Below, one piece after another: positions 29,701 through 41,700 of a stretch of 64,000 bases of DNA. Source of the DNA: Bactericera cockerelli (taxonomy: Eukaryota > Arthropoda > Insecta > Hemiptera > Triozidae). The stretch spans positions 18,243,551 through 18,307,550 of the forward strand of contig CM044955.1 of NCBI GenBank assembly GCA_024516035.1. The letters run 5' to 3'. Position numbers and translations under genes: made by a program. The notes under the pieces are model-generated. The model ran no database searches. It had not been told where the DNA came from and saw only the letters and a program-made list of their open reading frames with translations. Each line of letters begins with the position of its first letter. The stretch's first letter is position 1.

Positions 29701-32700
29701 GCATGGCCTTCTATGTATTTTACCTAACCCTACTATATTCTTGAGGCATGGCCTTCTATGTATTTTACCTAACAATACTATATTCTTGAGGCATGGCCTT
29801 CTATGTATTTTACCTAACCCTACTATATTCTTGAGGCATGGCCTTCTATGTATATTACCTAACCCTACTGTCAAACACTCAAATAAACACTGATAACAAA
29901 GATGACTGTTACTTGTTCAAAACAATAACATCGTGAACATCGCCATTGTTCTCAGTTCTTTCAGGGCAACGTTTCCATACTATTTTATAGGGATTTTTTG
30001 GTGGAATGAAAGTGGGACTTTTTGTTAGAATGAAAGTGGGACTTTTTGTGTGGGATCAAAACTTGATAGTGTGTTTTGGGACGAATCATGCTATGGAAAA
30101 GGTCTCCTCAGGTAATTTGGGCCGAATCGTGAAATTCCCAAGTAGTCAAGGCATAGCCGCTAGAGTAGTGCATAACTTTAATTTTACTATTGAGGTTTTT
30201 GAGGGCCTATTTTGGGAAAATGTCTATTGGTGTTTTGTTCTCGTAATCTATATTTAAAATTTTGCAAAGATGTTTATTGGCTGAATGATTTCCTTGTCAT
30301 CAAGTCGCTGTTAGTTTTTTTGAAAAGAGCATAAAAATATTTTCAATATTATATAATTTCAACTTTTTATGCTTGAATAAATAAATCATTTCAAGATGTT
30401 CTACTTTTCACTAGATTGCTTTTCATCAAGCACCACTACTAGTTGTTAAATTTATAGTACAGTCGAACCTGGATATCAGAGAACGATTTCCAGGTCAAAT
30501 TTACCTATGTAGGAAAATACCTTTTTATAAAAGAAACCTGGATGTACGAGGAAAAATTTCCGATCTCTTAGGGTTCTCTTATATCCAGGTTCAACCGTTA
30601 TGTATTTTATACAACTATCTATCTAGTCTGTGCACAAACCTACTTCCATCAATTGATTGACACATGTCTCAGGAGGCATGACAAGTTTTTTTACCTGTAC
30701 TGCCTTTTAATCCGAGCTCAATCCTTTCCAATAAGAAAGTAATGAATCAGGTCAAACTATTCAACTGTCAGATCACTGCGAAGCGTGGGCTAGTTTTTTT
30801 TTTTCAACGAGTTCAACTACATGCTTGTTCGAGATGTAGCGCACATTAATGGCAAAACGCTGATTTTATATACTCAAGGAAAAAGTTCATTATCTTGTAA
30901 TCTTTTGATTGGGATTGTTAGATTGATGTCTAAGAAAATACTACCTAGTAATGAAAGAACGTTGTTAACCTGTTAGGCGATGAACCCCTTTCCCTATGTC
31001 TAGGTTGTGATTTGTTCTCCCGATAATTCATCTTTTTCTTTGCCTTTCTTATCACTTCATCTTGAACAACTTTTTGTTAAATCAAGAAGATATAAGTATC
31101 GTACATAGTTAGGTATAATATTTAATTTTGAATTACAGTTTTTATTGAAAAATTTAAGGCTAGTGTATTCATTACGTTGAGATGTTCGTTTTGGCTAAAG
31201 CTGGCGAGCTCACGGTACTTTGGGAGCACCTTGCACCGGGATACCATTTGGACCGGTCACGTTGATAGCTTCAATGTCTTTCTTGCCCACCCCGATGTTG
31301 AAGTCTACGATTTCGCCAAGTCCCAGACTCTGGAAGAATTTCTTAGGATTCATGTTGATAATGGAAGACTTGTGGACAAAGATGTCCTCCTTGTTGTCTA
31401 GTCGTGTGATGAAGCCAAAGCCACGCTTACTGTCGTAGAATTTCACAATACCGCGAACAACATGGACTAAAATGAAACATGAAAAATCTATCAAAAAAAC
31501 TGAATGGTTATGTTATAGAATTTGCTAAATTCACATGAACTTCATGAACAAAAATGAGAAACTTATTTAGTATTCACTTTAAAGTAGATGGTTTAGAAAT
31601 GGGTAAGTAAACATGACCTGAGTACAAAAGGAGAAATCATGGAAGAGGTTTCCAATGTTCAAAGTGTTGTTGGTGATGTATAGTTAATGGTTTTGTCTTG
31701 CATCATGTGTAGAAATACCGGAATAGATACTCACTGACGAGCAGTTTCTTGCTAGCAGGATGCTCGTGATCCCCGCACTCCATTTTGCTGCTGCTGGGTG
31801 TGAAGCTTTGGATCTCGTTCAGATCCATCGCGCTGAACACGTTGTTGGAAAGAGAATATACGCCACTTTTTGCCATTATTTTAGTTGAAGTACTGAAAAC
31901 GCATTGAAAGTTAATAGAACAATATTGTTACTTATTGTATGTACATTGTACGTACAATGTACATTAGCATCTCGCTAACTCGAAAATTCCGCTAGCTCGA
32001 AAGAATTCTGCGGCTTTTGTCCAACTTAGCTTATTAAAAAATCTCGATAACTCGAAATGACGCTTCTGTCCCTTGATTTTCGAGTTAGCGGGATTCTACT
32101 GTATCTCTAAAACTGAAGCCTAACATAGCAGTCTGTAGCTTAACGTTTTAGCACAGTTGAAATCGTTTTACCTGGTGTACCCGCACTTATTTTTAGACTT
32201 CATAATTTCACAAAATGAGGTTTCTATTTGCTCCTGCAGAATATTACTATTCATGAAAGAACCTCAGAGTACCTGCTAATTTGGTATCCCACTCTTTACT
32301 GTAGGGCAATTCGTGGCCAATCATGTTTCGATCAGTAACCTAAAGCTTGTCTCCATTTATGCTGAATGATGCCTTATTAGAGTTATTAGCTCCGATAACA
32401 GGTATTGTAGTCTGAACGGTCATTAATTTTGCCATGTAGGAATTATAGGATGTTGTACGTGATCAGAGCATGGTGTACGTACATTATCAATGTGTTTTAT
32501 AAATTTTACACTATTATCTTCTCCCTCACTTCAGGATTATTTTCTGTACTTACCTCTGTTAAATCTGTCTTCTATGTTTTCTGATGATGATTATACTTTC
32601 TGCTTCTTGTATTATAGTAACTTGATCAATTTAAATTAATTTTGAATATTATTATTTTGGAGTTCATAAATACTTTAATATAATTTTTGAAGAGTTGTTG

Positions 32701-35700
32701 ATTTGTCTTGTGGAAAATTTCAATTAATTTACATCTGTTTTCTAAAATGCATTTCGGATTTACTGATGCTGCTCAATTTTTAAATGCATTTGTTAAAAGT
32801 AAACATTGGTGTGTACGAAATTCATGGATCCTATGAAACAAATTAGTGTGAGCAGATATGTTTACACAGCCATCGCTAATTTTACTTATTGTGACTGGCC
32901 TGATGTATTTTGATCCAGAGTTGTCAGTCTGTTTTAAATTATTGGCCCTCTCTTCTTCCCTAGGTCTAGGTACTATGTCACCATTGTCACCTATGCTCAG
33001 AGTCAGATTGTTTGTCTTCATCGTTGTTTATTTGTCATTTATAAAATCAGCACTAATGAGATCGATGACATTTGTTGAAGGAACTGTTATCAACCCCACC
33101 TCTTCCACATTCCACCCTTTAAATCAGCATTCTTGTATGAATGTTGTAATACTGTTTGCTATTACTAAGAGTATTAGTGTGATGCACATGTACTCTACTC
33201 TGTCTTCGCCAATCTCAGCGAGTTAGTGAAATTTATTCTTTTTCTGAAATGAATTACCTGTACATTATTTGAGTCAACACCGTGTGGTAATGTATTTAAC
33301 ACTCTGGCGACCGGCACTTTTTTCGCATTCTACCCAATAGGACCGGCGCTCTGGAGGTAGGTCGCTGCGTAGGACCGGATGTTTTTCCCTAGTATTTGTT
33401 TTGTTTTGCATAGTAATTTGGTTTTATGAGATATGGGGAGAGTCAGATACGGTGTACCACCCGTGGTACAAGCAGGCTTCAAATGAGTGATCTCAGTTGG
33501 CCAACGGTGGCCCAACCGGTCCATTCCGTGCAGACACGTTTGTTCCACCGGTCGCGAGAGTGTTAAACCTTATTGTGTGACTAATTGGTAGTACAAATAA
33601 ATAATTAGCATGTCTGCAATAGATGTTAGCTTCAATATTAACGTACTTGTATGTACGTGCTTTTTCTAAGGTATCAAAATAATTTTCTTGGATATTATTG
33701 AACTTAAACTCAAACTCGTTTTTAGGAAAGTAGGTAACGCAGTGGAAATTGAGCTAAGAGGTATTTTAGAAATCTTAAACAATTGCTTGTGCCTTTTTTA
33801 TATAAAGTTTGAGTTTGTGGGTTCAAGTCCTGGTCATGTTAAAGAAGTGACATATTATTTAGGTAATGACCATCGTAACAACATTTGTGCTTAACACAAT
33901 ATTAATCTCGAAAAAGAAATGAACTTTTCTTTCACAAATTACTGGGCTCTTCTTAAAACATGATTTTATGGACCTAACTACAGAAAAATGTATTACTTAT
34001 ATTTAAAGAAAATCAAATTAAATATGAAAAAACAAAAATTCACAAAATGTAAGTATAATAAAGTTCTTCCTTTTTTATATTTATTTTAGTTTCTTCAAGA
34101 AATAAAATTGTTGAAACAATACTTCTAATGTTTATTCAGATGGTAAACCATAAGCACCCAGTAAAATACATCTACATCTTGGGACATCCTAGATATGAAT
34201 CTATCTAGGATGAATGAAGAATAGATGGCTATTGAGTAATAAATTTCATACTGTTGGCTTTAAACTTGGCAGTCCAACCACTGGATATAAATATCTGTGA
34301 ATATATTAGATATTGGACTACCACAGATTCCAAGTCTGTGCCTTTTATAGTGCTGCTCATTTAGATCACAGTGTTACCCTACAATAGTAGAGTAGACTTC
34401 ACTAGGCTAATTCATGAAACTTGAATCTTCCTAAGAAAATAGCAATAACAAAACCACATCACAAAAGGTAATTAAGATGAAGCAGCAACCAAAGCCTCAG
34501 CAACTTCAATAGCAATTTGTGCTTCAGCCTTGGCAGCCTCTGAAGAAGCACTGGACAGTTCACTTTGAGCCTTACTGAGTACATCACGGGCAGCTGAGGC
34601 ATCTAGGTTCTCTACGGGGTGTGCCTCTTCTGCAATGATCTGTACAGATGAGTCATCATTAACTGTGATGGTTCCACTGGATACAAAGATTTTCTTGGAT
34701 GCACCTGGAATGAAATAGTACAATAATTATTCCAATAGTCTAAAATTATGAAATAACTGTTTCTAGTCATATCTATTACTTAAAGCAAAATTCACTCTGA
34801 TTAACTAAGTCACAATTCTTGCAAGCCTCTACACCACAATGATCTCAAAATAATATTGCCTTATTTATACTTCCCAATTTGTAGTCAATGTGGCCAAATG
34901 AGTTAGTGCACTGTAGGCATTGAACGCATGGTGACCAGGGTTTGATCCCCATATTTTTTCTGCTCTGTACTTGGATGTATGGGGTTCACTCATAGCTTTT
35001 GAGGAGCTGCTTTAATCCAAGCACTAACATAAAAAAAAAACAAGAATAAAAGAAAAACACTTCTACTTACAAAAAAATGTACAACACAGTAGGTAGAAAG
35101 AATTTTTTAAAGAAAATATTTCAAAAAAATGATTTGAAGCTCCAAAAATTGAACCTTTACAGAGGCCGCCACCAAAGAATTAATTAATATTTCATTTAGA
35201 TTATATGCAGGACAAGAAAATAAAGTAACCACCTAGGAAAAAACAAAATTATAGTTTTAACCAGCTTCAGTTACAGTTTAAAAATGTTACCAAAAGATCA
35301 TGGAATCTGTAGTTCACGTTTGTGACGAAAGGGCTAATCAAATCACCATTTCTATGTTATTTGGTCTCTCTGTTTCTTAGACTAATAGAAATTTGAAGAG
35401 TTAAAAGTTATCCTTGTCTGAAGTGCAAAGCACCATGACACCTGGAGCTGTACCTACCTTCTGATTCATAGACAGTGATGACTCCGGGTTTCAGGATGGC
35501 CAAGGTGGCCACATGGTTGGGCAGGATACCAAAAGCCCCGCTGAATGAGGGCACGTCCACTTGCTTGACATTAGCGTTGGCATAGAACACTTGGTTCCCA
35601 GAGGCCAGAGTGAAGTCCATCTGATCAGCATAGCCTCGTCTTGAGACTTTGCTAACAGAGCTGACGAGGCGAGTAGCGAGGCGGGAGCTCTTCATGAAGG

Positions 35701-38700
35701 AAGCCATTGTGAATCACTGAAAACTATGAGATACTTATTAAATGCTTATTACTAGAGCAATACCACAGAGACCTACAGTTTTAATTTGAATTTCACTTAT
35801 CAGAAGAAAAAATTAACCAAAAAGTTTTCCAAAGTCAAAATGAAAACACCGAAATCAGATGATAACGTTTTGAGTACCTCTTTGCGCTTTACGGTTTTTC
35901 TCTTTGGATTAACTTGATAATTCCCCGCGAATTCAAAAATGAACAGGAGTTGCTCTCCACTTTTTACGAAACCTTGATCACGAAAAATATAACATTAATT
36001 TTATATTTTTCATGATCAAGGTTCAATAATATAGATTTTTACCTGTGTGAAATCAATGTACGAAAATATTTACAAGAGATTCCGCCGAAGTACCTATCTT
36101 GTTTTAAATTCTAAAAATTAAAAAAACTCCACGATCAAAAAGATGCGTGAGCTGGAGAACAGCGAATGAGGGGAAGTTATTGTAGGGGAATTCGTAAACA
36201 CTTCTCCTCCCGTGTTTAAAACAGTGTCGGAGCATACCCTATTTTTAGGGTTGCATATAGTAGCATAATGGTTTGTCATAGCTCAAAGTACCTACATATT
36301 TCTCACAATATTTACCCACTTAGTAACTCACTTTTCATTTGCATGTTTATTTTATGGAATAAACTACTTTACCATTATTTCACTATCCAGCGAATGGTTG
36401 CTAAAGAACCCGTTATAAATATTTCGACGACTTGAGAGTAATGCCTACATTTCGAATAGAATCCGCTTTATATTAGGTCTGTATAATTTTATTTACATTT
36501 CTTTAGATATTAACTTGAGTGTTAAGTATTCCTCTAATATAGCAATATAATTATGTATGTACCTAGCTGGTTACCATATGAGTTATACACTGGAGGAAGT
36601 AAGGAAACCTTATTTGCTCATCTATCTTCCGAAACCCCACTTCATTTCCTGGACACCTGTCTATTTATAATTTATATTTGATTCCTACCCTAACTTTAAA
36701 TGATATTACTAATATTTTCTCTTAATCTTTAAAGGAAGTATCTAATCGATAATATGGGTTCCCGGTACACCCTATCTCAACAGATGCGTGAAAACTTACC
36801 GTTTGCTAATAATTCAAGCTTTGACCTTATTAATACAGGGTGATGTTAAATTCTGCAATACCATCTGTGAAGTTATAAGATCTACATCCTGTCCAGTTAC
36901 AAAAAACTGCGCTTCATACAATCTAACATTGCAAACTCAAACCCTTTGCGGATCAGTACAGGAGATTCTATTGAGCAGTGTTTTTCTATCTGCATTGAAC
37001 GTCTGTCCCGGTAGATCAGTGGTCAAGTCTTCTGACTTGTGACTTGACCACTTTTAATCTATAGGTCGCGAGTTCGACATCCAGCCGGGACATGACACGT
37101 TATCCCCCTATTAGGGATTATGACCAAGTTTTAAAATAATACGTTTTGGGCATATGTAGGTACTGCTGGAATAATTTATTGTACATACTCATTAGTCCTA
37201 ATCGGGCAGTATATACAAGGAAATTTTATTATAATTACATACGAGTAGTTAGATTATATTAGTAGACCCAAGTATCTACTGTACTCAAGATTACAAGTGA
37301 TACAACATATTTCATATTTGAAGGGAATGTGGCATTATGTACATTTCTGTATAGTATGTAATCAATGTTCCGTCACCCTCAATTCATTCACTATCCCACC
37401 ATATAACCATGCTGAATAACTCATCTCATCCTGCTGTTTGGCTTTCAGATGCTGCCTATGCTGGACGGCAACGCGTCAGCATGTGAGGACTTCAGAGAGT
37501 ACTCCTGCGGGAGTTGGCTCAGGGAGAATAATGTGCCCGTGCAGCATAAACATCTCTGGGACATGAAGACTCAACTCGCCTATGAACGTAAGTGCCAATC
37601 TTACATGAATACCCTATATCTGAATCAAAAATATTGTTTTTCCATTACGCGAAATCTTCGCTGGATCTGAATCAAAAATATTATTTTTCCATTACGCGAA
37701 ATCTTTGCTGGCCATGCGAAAGATCCTGGGTTCAAACCCCTGAGCCGACAAAAGTTTGTATTTAAAATTTTGTTACAGTTGTTTTTAAGGAGGATCTTCC
37801 TTTGCGTTTCTTTGCACCCAAATAGGAAAAAAAATTCTCGCCTATCAGAGAGGAGGCATAGGCATACTACAACATAAACCACAAAGCGTCTACAGTAGCT
37901 GCTGTTTCATGGCTACAGAATGAAAGACACTGTAAAATATTCATCTTTAATTTTGAAAAAGTATTCAAACATCCAAAACGCGACATGTCTGGTTCAACGA
38001 GGTGCAACCTTTACAAATGGTTGTAAAGATGTATAGTACAAAACTTACATAATAATAAACAGACTGTTCGTCATGTTAGTACACCTCCTCGTGGTTCACC
38101 CTGGGCAACGCATTGACATGCGGCTAAAGAACTGACAATTTTGACGATCAGACCATCACTGCCATCAGATTTCCAGATCAAGTTTATTACATATGTCTTT
38201 TTACTTTGAGATGTGTAATATTTTTTAGAATATTCACATAACTCTTGTTTTTCTTTTTGATATAATATTTTCGCGTAAAAAATGTGGATAGCCAGCGTCG
38301 ACAGCACGTTGTGATCTGGGTTCGATTGTCTGCAGGGTAGGATTTTTTCTGCTCTGTAGTTAGATACCGGTGTCCACGATACGATAAATAAAATAGGAAA
38401 CAGACTAATAAAGAATTAAATAATGAAAACCCATGCGTTGTTGGTTATTGCCTATGGGTTGGGTGGAAGAGATTGTCATAGGCAATAACCCCGCCCTTTA
38501 GTTAGGACATATGTTTCAAATATTTTCTATTCTTCTTCATTTTTATTGTAGGTATATTATTGTTTTTTTTTTTTCATTTTTTCACTGTTAACATTATTAT
38601 TATTTATATGTACAAACTGTCCTTTTGTATCTAATAAAGAATTGTATAATAATAATAATAATAATGTTGTTCGCCTCTCCAGAGAAGCAGAAGATCCGGG

Positions 38701-41700
38701 ACCTGATCGTCACCATGCCCATGTCTCCCACCACCTCCGACGTGGCCTCCGTCCACTGGAAGCTCAAGACCTTCTTCGACACGTGCATGGATGTGGAGAG
38801 CATCGAATCCGACGGACACAAACCTCTCACCCACGTGTTGACGGATGTGGGTAAGTGGCGAGACTGGCGAGTTTAACGGAGGTGTTGTAATAGCTAACTG
38901 GGGTTCGGTGGAAGAGGAAGCCGCAGGCTAAATCTGTCAGTATCAGTATTAACAGAAAAGTGAGAAGTTGTTTTAGATGCACATGAATATCAGAACATAC
39001 CTTGACAACTGTTTCGACCTTATTAAAGCCCGTGGCTTTCTCTTAAAACCTCGCCCCTTGGTTCACTACATATTCTATGGTTTTCTTTTTATTTCCTGTC
39101 CTATGTTGTAGAATGTATTATTATTATTCTTTTTCGCTTTCCTATTGTGGCAGGGTTCTCATTAATGAGTTCTTCCACCCAACCGACAATCATGTAGTAG
39201 TAGTTTACCAATAAAGTGTTAAATAATAATAAAGATAAGTAGAGATATACGAGTATTTGTGTCAATCACAATCGTGTTGCCACGCGTGACTCAAACTGGT
39301 CGCACTTGGGACTCGAACTATCGACCTCCAGGTTACAAGTCCGCCGTGATGAAAACTACCAAGGTCTACCGAGTTTCATAGGTGAATAGCTAATTACAAG
39401 TTTCTAGAATTTTCTAAAATCTGTCCTGGTTATGTGACGACTAGAACGCAAGAAAGTCCATGTCTTCAATATAAAACTTCCTTTGTGACATCAATACTAT
39501 TGTATGGTATTTATTTGTTACCGAGGGTGCATTCCCATATTTTCAATTCATACTTGAAAAAGAAAAACAGAAATTTTCACCGTCATAGTAATCAGCCACT
39601 ACATGGTATAAGTATAATATAATAAATAATATCTCCTTATTTATATTGCTCGACTAGAACTATTGAGTCCCATTATTTCAGCAATAAGCCCAAGACGTAT
39701 TATTATGTGCTCAAAATCCTAAAATGGGAAAATAACTTGTCATGTCCCGGCTGGGGTTCGAACCCGCGAGCTCTGGTTTACCAGTCAAACGTCTTGACCA
39801 CTGAGGGGACAGACGTAGATATTTCATCGGTGGAAGAAAAAGCCACAGGCTACATATTCTATTTATTTTTATTTTTTTATTTTTTTTTTAACATGCCCTA
39901 TTTTGTTGAATGTATGTAGTTGACCAATAAAGAGTTAAATAATAATTCAATAAGATCATAATATTCCGTATATAATTTATTGGAACTATTTGGAGGTATA
40001 TAGACTGTGCTAAGAATGAACTGCTTACTTTTGATTTTAACCTTTACAAACAAAAAATCAAGTTCACTATCAGAATTTATTTTCATTAAAGATGATTTGT
40101 ACTGTCGATCTATTGAGATCAAGACCCCTCCACCCCTCTCCACCCCAGAAATGTCACGATCGCATCTATAAACCTCGTAATTGTTAAGACCTAATTCTGA
40201 AGTTAATATCGTTTTATTCAACCATGTTTCTGTAAATATGAGTATACTATAATAACAAGTAGGTATCATGGTATTTAGTTGTCTAATCTTGGTCCTTATT
40301 CCTCTGACATTCTGGTAGTAGATCGAGGGGGCGAGTTCTCCATCCCTATTAGATTTAGGGTGAGTCAATGTTATTAAATTAGTATTTACTGTTTTATATT
40401 TGTAAGGCCTTTTTTGTGAAAATCCCTAGTTACGATTCTATTATCACCAAGAGTTATGGTAGATATTGGGCTAATTATTCTATTTTCAGCAGGAGTTTTT
40501 GACAAAGTTGGACTACAGGACGATTGGTTAGCTAAAGAAACATGGGATACATTTGTGATATGGTAAAAATCTGGTTTATTATGAATAATATCCTGAAGAT
40601 GATCTGGTATGTTAGGTGTTTCCAAAAGAGATGCACTGATATTTTCGTTTCCCATTTTGTGTGTCTCATTAATCAGACTTGGAAACATTTGATCATAATT
40701 AGGACAATCTGGAGAGAAGTTAGATTCTTCTAAGCTTAAGTCAATAAAGTCAGGTTGTGATAGATCAATCAGGTCTACATAAACATCTTGAGGTGTCTGT
40801 ATTTTTGGAAGTAACTTATCAGAAAAATATTTAAAAATACTGTTTTTGATTTTATTACTGAGCTTTTCTTTCCCTCGTTTGTTAAAATGCAATCCATCAT
40901 AAGAGTAGTCTTTGGGTTTGAGGAATTGAGATGGATTTATAAATGAAACATTTTTATTATTGAAAGTGTTCAGTACATAGTTTCTAATCTTGGTATTTAA
41001 TTTATTTATATGAAAGTTAATTTTCTTCTTATCATACCTTAAAGGGATACCTATAATTATCGTTTGTTTACAATTCTGAAATACTTTCGCAAGTTGGTCC
41101 AATGAACTCTGAATTACATCCCACGGAGTGACGAAGACATCATTAGTACCACAAATGATAACAGCAGAGTCCAACTTTGAATCAGCCAGACCAGGGGAGG
41201 CAATATGAGTTTGGGTCACCTGTTGAAATCCAGCTCCGGGTTGGAAAAAAGCTTCAACTTTACAATCTGGTAGTAACAGGGATAAATTTGCAGACATTCC
41301 TCTCACTTGACTATCTCCAATTATGTAACATGATTTGATTTTAGTTTTGGCATCAGTTTGTGAAGATAGTGGATTAGACAAGGGGCCTTTCTCATAGCTA
41401 AGTGTTGGATTTATTGCATTTGTGTTTGTTTTGAGTAAAAGTTCTAAGGATTTTATTTGATTTTTCAAGTCAATGATCTCGTTATCTTTTTGAATTATTG
41501 TATCGATAAACTCGCGCCTCATCTGAATGCATGCCTGATGTGGATCAAGTTCACCCTGTGTGTCTGTTTCTAAGGTAAGTCATTGCGTAATGGGACCCAT
41601 TGAATTATCTTTATCAGTGACCTGTCTGGTTGTATTTGATAAAGTTTCAGTATTATCCGACTCAAGTTTTGAACATGAATCATGCGGCAATGACAACTCA

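Noticed and set aside
29510..29893. 127-codon + strand frame (and 108 codons on the - strand) with repeated RHGLLCILPNPTIF
   Set aside because: It is a 45-bp minisatellite; the unit length divisible by three keeps frames open. No start context, splice signals or family match.
32858..33226. 122-codon + strand frame with hydrophobic stretches
   Set aside because: No family motif; the - strand of the same DNA looks more protein-like.
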